Positions 45,967 through 54,731 of a stretch of 64,000 nt of DNA are shown here, in pieces. The stretch is from Kaistella pullorum (GTDB taxonomy: Bacteria > Bacteroidota > Bacteroidia > Flavobacteriales > Weeksellaceae). How positions within the stretch are numbered: the first letter of the stretch is position 1; each line of letters starts with the position of its first letter. The DNA lies in the NCBI RefSeq assembly GCF_014837035.1, contig NZ_JACSPS010000001.1:242374-306373 (forward strand), in the 5' to 3' direction. The position numbers and the translations under genes are program-made. The notes beneath the pieces are model-generated. The model had not been told where the DNA came from. It saw only the letters and a program-made list of their open reading frames with translations, and searched no databases.

Positions 45967-48900
45967 ATGAAGAAACTAACAACAAGCGTTTTAGCAGTAG
46001 TGCTAACCTCGTCATTCGCTTTGCTGAATGCACAGGTTGACACCGCCAGAACGCAGGACATCGAAGGCGTTGTAGTAACAGCCTTGGGTATTAGGAGAGA
46101 AAAGAAATCTTTAGGTTATGCTACACAGAGCATTGAATCTGAAGATATCACCAAAACTCCAACCGCTAACTTCACAAGCAACCTTTCTGGTAAGGTAGCC
46201 GGACTTAGCATTAAAACCAGCGGTAACGTAGGCGGGTCCGTGGACGTGACGCTGCGTGGCTACAGATCAATGTCGGGGAATAACCAGGTGCTTTTTGTTG
46301 TAGATGGTGCGCCGATGATCAACAGCAGTAGTGCAATTAATACTTCAGGTCTTTCTGTAGATACCGGTAACACGATTTCTGACATCAACCCTGAGGACAT
46401 CGCTGAGGTAAACGTACTGAAAGGTGCGGCTGCAACGGCACTGTACGGTTCCAGAGCGGCGAATGGTGCGATCATCATCACCACTAAAAAAGGAAAGCGT
46501 TCCAACAAACTTGATTTGGATGTCTCTTCATCAGTTTCTTATTCAGAAGTGAACAAAGAGACCTTCCCTACTTATCAGACGCAGTATGGTCAGGGTTACG
46601 GACCGTTGTACGGACCAACTTTTGATTCTTACTTCGAAGTTTACAATGGTCAGCCGCAGTCTCCAACTTATGAAGATGCGTCTTACGGTGCTGCTTATGA
46701 CCCAAATTTGATGGTATATCAATACAATGCGTTCATACCGGGATCACCAAACTTCGGAAAACAGACACCTTGGGTTATGGCCAAGAATGGTCCGATAAAA
46801 TTATTTGAAAAAGCATTTAATTTTAACAATTCATTCTCCATTTCAAAAGGTAATGACGTTTCATCATTCCGTTTGTCGTACCAGAACGTACAGGGCAATG
46901 ATATCCTGCCAAACACAAGACTGGATAAAAACAGCTTTACCGGTAACGCTTCCTACAAGATTACAGATAATTTAACGGCTAATTTATTTGCAACCTACGT
47001 GAATCAGGAAACTGTAGGTAAAAACCCTACCGGTTATCATGGTGCAATGGGTAATTTCCGTCAGTGGTGGGCTACAAACGTAGACATTCTTGAGCAGAGA
47101 GATCTGTACTTCATGAACAGAAGAAATAACTCCTGGAACATTCAGGGACCATCAAACACGGCGCCTCTTTACTGGGATAACCCATATTTCCGTTTCTACG
47201 AAAATTATGTAAGTGATGAGAGAAACAGATTTGCGGGGAATTTCAGCTTAAACTGGGATATCTCTAGCAAGTTCAACCTATTGGGTAGAGTTTCTCACGA
47301 TGGATTTACGTACATGATTGACGAAAGACGTGCAGTAGGTTCATTGCCAGATGCAATGTCAATCGGACCAGCTACAGGAAACCAGCAGTCTGGTTATGCA
47401 GTTGTAAACCAAAGAAGAAACGAGGAAAACTACGATGCTATCCTATCGTACAAGGATAAATTCTCTGATAATATCACTTTGAACGCATTAGTGGGTTCTA
47501 ACGTGAACGTTCAGACATTTTATTCAAATGCTCAAGGTACGCAGCAAGCATTGTTCATCCCTGGAGTATATTCAGTAACCAACTCGGCATCTACGCCAAA
47601 CGCGCCGATCGTTCGTGATACTGAAAAGAGAATCTATGGTTTATTCGCACAGGCATCATTAGGCTTTATGGACACTTACTTCGTTGAGGGAAGTATCCGT
47701 CGTGATGTTTCTACAGCATTACCTACAGATAACAACACTTACTGGTACCCATCTGTGTCTTTAAGTGCTGTAATTTCGAACTGGTCTTTCCTTCAGGATT
47801 CTGCGCTTAATTTTGGTAAAATCCGTGCATCTTACGCTGTTGTAGGTAATGATACTGACCCGAACCAGTTACTGAATACTTATTCACCAACTACAGCATT
47901 CGGAAGCCCGACTTACATCTACAATACGACGGCAAAGAACCCATTCCTAAAGCCTGAAATGACGGAAGCTTTAGAAGCAGGTATCAACTTGCAGTTCTTC
48001 AGAAACCGTTTGGGTATTGATGCAGGATGGTTCAGCACTGATACGAGAGATCAGATACTTGCATTGCCTGTGAGTACCGCGACAGGTAACGCAGCTAAAT
48101 TCCAGAACGTTGGTAACATGCGTTCAGAAGGCTTCGAAATTGCTTTGAACACGGTTCCTGTAAAAACTACAGATTTCACATGGGGCTTGGATGTAAACTG
48201 GTCTAACCCACGTTCGAAGGTAACAGAACTTGCTTCTGGTGTTGAAAACATTACAATTGGTTCATTCCAGGGTGGTGTGACAATCAACGCTTCACTGAAT
48301 GATGATTATGGAACTATCAAAGGTTCAGACTTCGTATATGACGGTAACGGTAATAAAGTGGTTTCAGCTGCAGGTAAATATCTTGTTACGAACACGAACT
48401 CAGTTATCGGAAACATGCAGGCTGATTGGTTTGGTAGTGTAATCAACAGATTGGCTTACAAGAATTTGGCACTTTCATTCCAGGTCGACGTAAGACAGGG
48501 CGGTGATATCTTCTCACTTGACCAATATTACGGACAGGCTTCCGGTCTATATGAAAACAGCGTATTTATCAATGATCTCGGCAATCCAGTACGTAATGCT
48601 CTTGCAGACGGCGGTGGACTTATCCTTCCGGGTGTTGTGAATACAGGTACTGCAGCGAATCCCAACTACGTTCAGAATACCACAAGAATTGATGCCAGCT
48701 ACACGAATGCTTTTGGTTACCTTGCATATCCAGCAAAAGAATTTGTTTATGACGCATCTTATGTAAAACTTAGAGAAGTGGCACTTACTTATACTTTGCC
48801 TGAGAAATTCCTAAACTCTACATTTGTACAGGGAGCATCATTCAGCTTAGTTGGTAACAACCTTTGGATCATCAGCAAAAACATCCCGGACGCAGATCCC

Positions 48901-48996
48901 GAATCCGGATTGGCAGCTGGTAACGCACAGGGATACCAAACCAGTGTTCTTCCTACAACAAGAACAATCTCTTTTAACGTAAGACTTAATTTTTAA
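45967..48996 (+). CDS. SusC/RagA family TonB-linked outer membrane protein
   Basis: This 1009-residue outer membrane transporter has a signal peptide (about 1-22), then almost at once the plug domain (VVVTALGIRREKKSLGYATQ, then DINPEDIAEVNVLKGAAATALYGSRAANGAIIITTKKG). It ends in the barrel with C-terminal strand TISFNVRLNF. The N-terminal carboxypeptidase-regulatory-like domain common in SusC proteins is missing. With its SusD partner it would import a bulky ligand using TonB energy. No glycan-degrading enzyme, sigma factor or anti-sigma gene is nearby, so a polysaccharide substrate is not supported. Confidence 0.93.
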   Translation: MKKLTTSVLAVVLTSSFALLNAQVDTARTQDIEGVVVTALGIRREKKSLGYATQSIESEDITKTPTANFTSNLSGKVAGLSIKTSGNVGGSVDVTLRGYRSMSGNNQVLFVVDGAPMINSSSAINTSGLSVDTGNTISDINPEDIAEVNVLKGAAATALYGSRAANGAIIITTKKGKRSNKLDLDVSSSVSYSEVNKETFPTYQTQYGQGYGPLYGPTFDSYFEVYNGQPQSPTYEDASYGAAYDPNLMVYQYNAFIPGSPNFGKQTPWVMAKNGPIKLFEKAFNFNNSFSISKGNDVSSFRLSYQNVQGNDILPNTRLDKNSFTGNASYKITDNLTANLFATYVNQETVGKNPTGYHGAMGNFRQWWATNVDILEQRDLYFMNRRNNSWNIQGPSNTAPLYWDNPYFRFYENYVSDERNRFAGNFSLNWDISSKFNLLGRVSHDGFTYMIDERRAVGSLPDAMSIGPATGNQQSGYAVVNQRRNEENYDAILSYKDKFSDNITLNALVGSNVNVQTFYSNAQGTQQALFIPGVYSVTNSASTPNAPIVRDTEKRIYGLFAQASLGFMDTYFVEGSIRRDVSTALPTDNNTYWYPSVSLSAVISNWSFLQDSALNFGKIRASYAVVGNDTDPNQLLNTYSPTTAFGSPTYIYNTTAKNPFLKPEMTEALEAGINLQFFRNRLGIDAGWFSTDTRDQILALPVSTATGNAAKFQNVGNMRSEGFEIALNTVPVKTTDFTWGLDVNWSNPRSKVTELASGVENITIGSFQGGVTINASLNDDYGTIKGSDFVYDGNGNKVVSAAGKYLVTNTNSVIGNMQADWFGSVINRLAYKNLALSFQVDVRQGGDIFSLDQYYGQASGLYENSVFINDLGNPVRNALADGGGLILPGVVNTGTAANPNYVQNTTRIDASYTNAFGYLAYPAKEFVYDASYVKLREVALTYTLPEKFLNSTFVQGASFSLVGNNLWIISKNIPDADPESGLAAGNAQGYQTSVLPTTRTISFNVRLNF

Positions 48997-49007
48997 TAAA
49001 AAATCAA

Positions 49008-50450
49008 ATGAAAAAAATATTAATGCCATTCCTTCTAATTGGTCTGCTGCAATCTTGCGGTAGAGAATCAATGGAGGAATTAAATACAGATCCGAACAGT
49101 TACTACACCACTGTTCCGTCTACGCTTGTAACCTACGCTGAAAAACAACTGGCAGATTACGTGACCACTCCTAACGTGAACACTAACAACTTCCGTTTCT
49201 TAATGCAGTACTGGCAGGCTACTACATATGCAGACGAAAGTAGATACGACTATTCTACAAGAAACGTTTCGAACAGCGTATGGACATTCCTTTATGTTCG
49301 CACACTTAAGAACCTTGAAGAGGCTAAAAAACTGGTAAATAACTATGCGCCAACTGCTGCGGAAGCTGCAACTTGGGATACTACCAAAAAAAATCAGTTA
49401 GCTGTGATTGACTTGATGCAGGTTTACACTTATCAGATTCTTGTAGATACTTACGGTGACGTTCCATATACAGAAGCGCTGGATGTTGATAAATATCCGT
49501 TGCCAAAATATGATTCAGGAAGCGTAATCTACGAAGACCTGATTAAAAGAACGCAGCAAGACATCCAAAACATTAACACTTCTGCCGGAAGTTTCTCCTC
49601 AGGTGAAAAATTCTACAACGGAAATACGACCAAGTGGAAAAAATTCGGAAACTCATTACTGTTGAAATTGGGTATCACACTTGCTGACTCTAACCCTACA
49701 CTTGCTCAGTCTACCGTGCAGGCAGCGATCAATGGAGGCGTATTCACTTCATCCGCAGATGACTTCCTGATGCCGTACAGTACATCGCCAAACTTCAGCC
49801 AGCTTTACAGTAACCTTGTTGCAAGTAACCGTAATGACTATGTTGCTGGTAAAACTTTGGTTGATTACATGAATGCGTCAGCTGACCCAAGAAGAAGTTC
49901 TTACTTCCAATTGAGAAATGGCCAGTATATTGGAGGACCAATTGGTGTAAATTCTCCGTTTTCCGGATATTCTTCGCCTGGTACATACGCGTATACACAA
50001 ACAACACCGGGTATTTTGCTTAATTACACTGAAGTTGCATTTTACTTAGCTGAAGCTGCCGCAAGATGGAACATTGGTGGTAGCGCAGCAGCAAACTACG
50101 CAACTGCAGTTACAGCATCATTCCTACAGTGGGGTAAAACTGCTGCAGAAGCTACAGCGTATCTTGCTACACATCCATATGATCCAGCAAACTGGAAAAA
50201 ATCAATTGGTGAGCAAGCTTGGGTAGCGATGTATGATCAGCCGATCACGAGCTGGACTTTCTGGAGAAGACTTGACTATCCACAACTTACACCAGCAGCT
50301 AATGCCGTGGCAGAATCTGAAGGTAAAGTCCCTGTAAGACTGAAATATCCAGTATCTGAGCAGACCACCAACCCAACAAACTATGGTGCTGCTTCTACAG
50401 CGATCAACGGAGACAAACTTACCTCCAAAATCTTCTGGGATAAGTTCTAA
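49008..50450 (+). CDS. SusD/RagB family lipoprotein
   Basis: This 480-residue lipoprotein has lipobox LLQSC with Cys17. It belongs to the SusD_like/RagB group: MEELNTDPNSYYTTVPSTLVTYAEKQLAD and a helical TPR-like fold (MQVYTYQILVDTYGDVPYTEAL). The C-terminal part is QAWVAMYDQPITSWTFWRRLDYPQL. It covers the SusC barrel on the cell surface and captures ligand. It begins 11 bases after the SusC stop, and a terminator follows. Confidence 0.93.
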   Translation: MKKILMPFLLIGLLQSCGRESMEELNTDPNSYYTTVPSTLVTYAEKQLADYVTTPNVNTNNFRFLMQYWQATTYADESRYDYSTRNVSNSVWTFLYVRTLKNLEEAKKLVNNYAPTAAEAATWDTTKKNQLAVIDLMQVYTYQILVDTYGDVPYTEALDVDKYPLPKYDSGSVIYEDLIKRTQQDIQNINTSAGSFSSGEKFYNGNTTKWKKFGNSLLLKLGITLADSNPTLAQSTVQAAINGGVFTSSADDFLMPYSTSPNFSQLYSNLVASNRNDYVAGKTLVDYMNASADPRRSSYFQLRNGQYIGGPIGVNSPFSGYSSPGTYAYTQTTPGILLNYTEVAFYLAEAAARWNIGGSAAANYATAVTASFLQWGKTAAEATAYLATHPYDPANWKKSIGEQAWVAMYDQPITSWTFWRRLDYPQLTPAANAVAESEGKVPVRLKYPVSEQTTNPTNYGAASTAINGDKLTSKIFWDKF

Positions 50451-50474
50451 TACATTTTCCATAGATTATATCTC

Positions 50475-50500
50475 AAACCACCCTCACGGGTGGTTTTTTT
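50475..50500 (+). terminator. Intrinsic terminator after the SusD gene
   Basis: A 9-bp stem AAACCACCC/GGGTGGTTT (50475-50483 with 50488-50496, TCAC loop) ends in a T-run of seven. Confidence 0.85.
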
Positions 50501-50507
50501 ATTTCCG

Positions 50508-50515
50508 TATATTTG
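50508..50515 (+). promoter_or_regulatory. -7 promoter element of argS
   Basis: An exact TATATTTG ends 20 bases before the argS ATG. The -33 position overlaps the terminator and shows no TTTG. Confidence 0.4.
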
Positions 50516-50535
50516 TTTTGAGAAAATATGCGACT

Positions 50536-52314
50536 ATGAATATTAAAAATATTATTGAAAATAAAATCGGTGAAGTCATCCAAAATGTCTTTCAGATCGA
50601 TGATCTTAACCATAAACATAATCTCAAACTCGAGGTGCAGCAAAACAGGAGCGGCTTCGAAGGAGATTTCAGCGTAGTCACCTTCCCGCTTGTCAAAATC
50701 GTAAAGAAAACGCCGGATCATGTGGCAACAGAGCTCGGCGATGCACTCTCCACGCAATCAGATTTTGTAGAAAGCTTCAATGTGGTCAATGGTTTTCTTA
50801 ATCTCAAGATCAAGAACAGCTTCTTTCTGAACAATTTTTATTCTGCCAAAGAAAACCTCGATCAAACGTCGGATAAGCAGCAAACCGTAATGATTGAGTA
50901 CTCCTCCCCAAATACCAACAAACCTTTGCACCTTGGCCATATCCGGAACAATCTCCTCGGATATTCCGTTGCGGAGATTCTGAAAGCAGACGGATATAAT
51001 GTGATTAAGACGCAGATCGTCAACGACCGGGGGATCCATATCTGCAAATCAATGCTTGCATGGGAAAAATTCGGGAACGGCTCTACTCCAGAATCACTCT
51101 CGCTGAAAGGGGACAAACTTGTCGGCAACTATTATGTAGAATTCGATAAAGTTTACAAAAAGGAAATAGCAGAACTGGTTGCTCAGGGAAAAACCGAAGA
51201 CGAAGCGAAAAAACAGGCTCCAATCATCCTTGAAGCCCAGAAAATGCTTCTTAACTGGGAGAAAAACGACCCTGCTGTACGCGAATGCTGGCAAACGATG
51301 AACAGCTGGGTATACAATGGTTTTGGGCAAACTTACAGCCGATTGGGTGTTGATTTCGATCAGGTTCAGTATGAAAGCGAAACGTATATTTTGGGGAAAG
51401 ACATCATCCAGCAAGGCCTGTTGAGCGGTGTACTCTACCGAAAAAATGACGGCTCCGTGTGGTGCGATCTTCGCGATGAAGGCCTCGACGAAAAACTTCT
51501 GCTACGTGCCGACGGAACATCTGTGTACATGACCCAGGATCTGGGCACTGCCGTGCAGCGATTCAAAGATAACGACATCCAAAAACTAATTTATACCGTG
51601 GGCAATGAGCAGGATTATCATTTTGATGTCCTCTTCAAAATCCTCAAAAAACTTGGCTACAGCTGGGCAGAAAATCTCTTCCACCTGTCTTACGGCATGG
51701 TAGAACTTCCGGAGGGCAAGATGAAATCCCGTGAAGGCACCGTAGTGGATGCCGATGACCTGATGCAGGAAATGTATGAAACCGCGAAGGAAAAAGCTGA
51801 AGAGCTGGGAAAACTCGATGCACTTTCAGCCGACGACAAAGAAAAATCCTACGAAACGGTAGGCATTGGTGCACTGAAATATTTTATGCTGAAGGTGGAT
51901 CCGCGCAAAAAAATGCTGTTTAATCCCAAAGAAAGCGTGGAGTTCAACGGAAATACCGGTCCGTTCATCCAGTACACGTATGCCCGCATCCAGTCGCTGC
52001 TTACGAAGGCAAATTATCAGGAACGAAAAATCTCGGCCTACGAAATGACTCAGACTGAAAAAGAGCTCATCATGAACATCGCCGCGTTCAGAGACACCGT
52101 TACGAAGGCTGCAGACACACTGTCCCCGGCGGTTGTGGCCAATTACGTGTATGATTTGGTGAAATCTTACAATTCTTTTTATCAGAACAATCCTATCCTG
52201 AATCAGGATGATGAAAATACGCGCCAGTTCAGGCTCGAACTCTCAGACTTAACCGCCAAAATCATCAAAAAAGGCCTTAAATTGCTCGGTATAGGTACCG
52301 TGGACCGAATGTAA
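50536..52314 (+). CDS. argS: Arginyl-tRNA synthetase
   Basis: This 592-residue class I synthetase charges tRNA-Arg. It has an N-terminal Add-1 domain, the HIGH motif as HLGH (132-135, in SSPNTNKPLHLGHIRNN) and a KMSKS-type MKSREGT. The C-terminal DALR anticodon-binding domain is complete. The start at MNIKNIIENK was chosen because the 51 upstream codons run through the SusD end and its terminator. Confidence 0.97.
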   Translation: MNIKNIIENKIGEVIQNVFQIDDLNHKHNLKLEVQQNRSGFEGDFSVVTFPLVKIVKKTPDHVATELGDALSTQSDFVESFNVVNGFLNLKIKNSFFLNNFYSAKENLDQTSDKQQTVMIEYSSPNTNKPLHLGHIRNNLLGYSVAEILKADGYNVIKTQIVNDRGIHICKSMLAWEKFGNGSTPESLSLKGDKLVGNYYVEFDKVYKKEIAELVAQGKTEDEAKKQAPIILEAQKMLLNWEKNDPAVRECWQTMNSWVYNGFGQTYSRLGVDFDQVQYESETYILGKDIIQQGLLSGVLYRKNDGSVWCDLRDEGLDEKLLLRADGTSVYMTQDLGTAVQRFKDNDIQKLIYTVGNEQDYHFDVLFKILKKLGYSWAENLFHLSYGMVELPEGKMKSREGTVVDADDLMQEMYETAKEKAEELGKLDALSADDKEKSYETVGIGALKYFMLKVDPRKKMLFNPKESVEFNGNTGPFIQYTYARIQSLLTKANYQERKISAYEMTQTEKELIMNIAAFRDTVTKAADTLSPAVVANYVYDLVKSYNSFYQNNPILNQDDENTRQFRLELSDLTAKIIKKGLKLLGIGTVDRM

Positions 52315-52321
52315 AATTTGG

Positions 52322-52455
52322 GCGTGTCCCTTTGTTAACGGCGCGGCATCCGCCCCGCCGTTAACAGGCGGGCCGGTCTCCGGCTCCCAATCTTCGTTAG
52401 CCGCCTGGCGGCGGCCAACAAAGGATTTCCGCCTCCGCCCTCACGCGGGACCCCG
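52322..52455. repeat. GC-rich nested palindromic intergenic element, copy 3
   Basis: TTAACGGC/GCCGTTAA form one stem (52335-52342 with 52357-52364) and GCCG/CGGC near 52400-52412 another. An outer TTTGTT/AACAAA pair (52331-52336, 52417-52422) encloses them. The ends read GCGTGTCCC and CACGCGGGA. It is the largest of three such elements here and lies between argS and menE. Confidence 0.6.
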
Positions 52456-52482
52456 TATATTTCCCACACAAATTGCAAAAAG

Positions 52483-53538
52483 ATGCTCCTCGATTTCACC
52501 CAATATCCGGAAAAGCCATTCCTACGACCTGAAACACCATTTGAAATTAAGGTTTCAGATTTTCTGCATGATTGGTTTTCCGAAGGCGAAACCGTGCCGG
52601 TTCAGACATCTGGTTCCACAGGTGTACCGAAAATATTTGACATCGAAAAAAAACGTATGCGTGCTTCCGCCGCAATGACCTGCGATTTTCTGGGGCTGAA
52701 CCCGGGTGATTCCGCACTGCTTTGCCTGCCGGTTGAATATATTTCAGGAAAAATGATGCTGGTACGCGCAGCCGTACGTAAACTAGAACTTTGGGTTACA
52801 AATCCCACCTCAAATCCGCTCGCAAACTTTTCTGAACCCGTAGATTTCTGTGCGATGTCACCGTTACAGGTCGAGAACAGCTTAGACAAACTCCACCTCA
52901 TCAAAAATCTGATCATCGGCGGAGCCCAGGTTTCGGAAACATTAAAGCAAAAAATCCACAAAATATTGCATGTTTCAGGCGCGGAGGTGCGGATTTATGA
53001 AACCTACGGAATGTCTGAAACGCTTTCGCACATTGCCTTCAAGGAAATTTACCCTCATGCGCAAACGCACTTTAAAATATTTGAAGGTGTGGACCTTTCA
53101 CTCGATAATCGCGGTTGTCTCCGAATCTACGCACCCACGCTCAATCCTGAAATTCTAAATACTAACGATTTAGTTGAACTGACAACAGATTCCAGTTTCA
53201 GATTCTTGGGACGTATAGACAACGTTATCAATTCCGGCGGACTGAAGATTCAGCCTGAAGTCTTAGAGTCATTGGTTAAGAAGACGATAAATAATGACGT
53301 CTTGTTTTTGGGACTTCCAGACCCAAAACTCGGACAAAAACTGGTGATGGCAATCGAAGGCCCACAGGTCAATGTAGATTCCGTGCTAATCGATCGCGTT
53401 TTAAACCAAATCGGAAGGACGTATTCAAAAAACCAAAAACCGCGCGAGATTATCTTTGTTGATAAATTCCCACGGCTGCCCAACGGTAAAATTGACCGGT
53501 TAACGCTTCAGCAAGATCTTTCAAAATCAAAATACTAA
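52483..53538 (+). CDS. menE: o-succinylbenzoate--CoA ligase-like AMP-binding enzyme
   Basis: This 351-residue member of the ANL superfamily is shorter than average, as flavobacterial MenE is. Motifs are the phosphate loop TSGSTGVPK (42-50), YETYGMSET, the hinge region FLGRIDNVINSGGLKIQPE and the C-terminal lysine in LPNGKIDR. In menaquinone synthesis it would activate o-succinylbenzoate. The assignment rests on length, overall pattern and common annotation in the group. The other men genes are not in the window. arfB follows after 5 bases. Confidence 0.8.
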   Translation: MLLDFTQYPEKPFLRPETPFEIKVSDFLHDWFSEGETVPVQTSGSTGVPKIFDIEKKRMRASAAMTCDFLGLNPGDSALLCLPVEYISGKMMLVRAAVRKLELWVTNPTSNPLANFSEPVDFCAMSPLQVENSLDKLHLIKNLIIGGAQVSETLKQKIHKILHVSGAEVRIYETYGMSETLSHIAFKEIYPHAQTHFKIFEGVDLSLDNRGCLRIYAPTLNPEILNTNDLVELTTDSSFRFLGRIDNVINSGGLKIQPEVLESLVKKTINNDVLFLGLPDPKLGQKLVMAIEGPQVNVDSVLIDRVLNQIGRTYSKNQKPREIIFVDKFPRLPNGKIDRLTLQQDLSKSKY

Positions 53539-53543
53539 AAAAA

Positions 53544-53936
53544 ATGAAAGATTTCACCCGGGAATTATCGTTCAAAACATCACGCAGCAGTGGCGCGGGC
53601 GGACAGAACGTAAACAAAGTTGAAACTTCGGTGACGGTGATGTGGCCGGTGTCAGAGACTAAAATGTTCAGTGCTGAAGATATTGAATTAATTAAAGATA
53701 AGCTCCGCAATCGGATTAACGCTGAGGGTGTGCTGCAACTCACCGTTTCGGAATCGCGGACTCAGCTCCAGAACAAAAAAATTGCGGTTCAAAAGCTTTT
53801 GGAACTCGTAAACAGATCGCTGGTGAGACAGAAGCCGCGAAAAGCGACAAAACCTTCAAAAAGACAGATTGAAAAACGAATCCAGGCGAAAAAGCAGATC
53901 TCCGAAAAGAAAGAGCAGCGGAAGTTCCGCTTTTGA
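53544..53936 (+). CDS. arfB: Alternative ribosome-rescue factor ArfB (peptidyl-tRNA hydrolase)
   Basis: This 130-residue protein has the release-factor catalytic motif GGQ within SSGAGGQNVNKVET (about 17-30). A long basic C-terminal tail (RQKPRKATKPSKRQIEKRIQ...KKEQRKFRF) would sit in the mRNA channel of a stalled ribosome. It lacks codon-recognition domains, as expected of ArfB/YaeJ. It is probably cotranscribed with menE. Confidence 0.92.
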   Translation: MKDFTRELSFKTSRSSGAGGQNVNKVETSVTVMWPVSETKMFSAEDIELIKDKLRNRINAEGVLQLTVSESRTQLQNKKIAVQKLLELVNRSLVRQKPRKATKPSKRQIEKRIQAKKQISEKKEQRKFRF

Positions 53937-54268
53937 ACGGATTTGTTAATGATTGCTAAATACTTGTTTTATAGTACTTTATTCAGTATGTTTGTACTCA
54001 GACAAGAATAATACCTTGACAACACTAACCTTTACATCCGATACGAATCGTGCAGCGAGGCTATTGCAATCATTGCTATATCTGCACACAGATTCGTTCC
54101 TAAAAAGTTCCAAAGACTTTATCTCCTGAACCCTGTCCGAATGAGTGACGGGGAAACTCCATTTTTTAATTAAATTTTTCAATGCAGTAAATACAAGATC
54201 CGGCTCCCGCACGCGCGGAGGGTCTGGATTTGAATGCACTGCAAATCTTAGAACAAAAATCAAAAGAA
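53937..54268. other. Gene-free gap of 332 bases, unexplained
   Basis: No open frame with family similarity is seen. On the plus strand 54017-54125 reads LTFTSDTNRAARLLQSLLYLHTDSF up to a TGA, possibly a short gene fragment. Near 54200-54235 a GC-rich stretch (GGCTCCCGCACGCGCGGAGGG) has a partial hairpin. No tRNA, tmRNA or RNase P signature was found. Confidence 0.4.
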
Positions 54269-54652
54269 ATGACAGAACGGATAATTTTAACTACAGGAAT
54301 TTACGACGCAATCAAAGATCACTTACGCAGAAAACGGGTAACAGCAGCTGAAGAAGAAAGGCTGACCGCGGAGTTGCGGAATGCAGTACAGGTTCGCCGC
54401 CGCGAACTTCCGGAAGATGTGGTGACCGTTGATACGAAAGTGACGATAAAAGACCACACCGAAAACCAGGAAAAAGAATACATTTTTGTGGGTGTAAAAC
54501 AGGCTAAGCCTAAAAAGAACAAGCATTCTATCCTTTCTGACATCGCGTTGGCGACATTAGGCTATAAAGTAGGTGATGTGATTGAATGGCCTTTCGCAGA
54601 CGGTGAAAGAAAAATCGAAATCCTGAAAGTTGAGCCCTGGTCGCAGAACTAA
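54269..54652 (+). CDS. GreA/GreB-family C-terminal-domain protein (Rnk-like)
   Basis: This 127-residue protein starts MTERIILTTGIYDAIKDHLRRKRVT. A short helical N-terminal part is followed by a GreA/B C-terminal domain: VVTVDTKVTIKDHTENQEKEYIFVG, then LSDIALATLGYKVGDVIEWPFADGERKIEILKVEPW. The domain binds the RNA polymerase secondary channel rim. The N-terminal coiled coil is too short to match GreA, so an Rnk-like regulator is as likely as a cleavage factor. Upstream in-frame Met codons were rejected for lack of similarity. Confidence 0.82.
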   Translation: MTERIILTTGIYDAIKDHLRRKRVTAAEEERLTAELRNAVQVRRRELPEDVVTVDTKVTIKDHTENQEKEYIFVGVKQAKPKKNKHSILSDIALATLGYKVGDVIEWPFADGERKIEILKVEPWSQN

Positions 54653-54677
54653 ACTCGATTGTTTTTCCATAACTAAA

Positions 54678-54710
54678 TAAAAAAAGTACAACCAAACCGG
54701 TTGTACTTTT
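54678..54710. terminator. Bidirectional terminator between convergent genes
   Basis: AAAAAGTACAACC (54681-54693) pairs with GGTTGTACTTTT (54699-54710), with A/T-runs on both sides. Confidence 0.8.
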
Positions 54711-54731
54711 AGTTTTTATAAATTTAAGCAC

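Noticed and set aside
54190-54245. tRNA-like 3' half near GGCTCCCGCACGCGCGG...GGATTTGAATG
   Set aside because: No matching acceptor or anticodon arm can be folded.
53979-54263. 94-codon minus-strand frame between arfB and the GreA/B-family gene
   Set aside because: The composition is not protein-like, it overlaps a GC-rich hairpin and no family was recognised.
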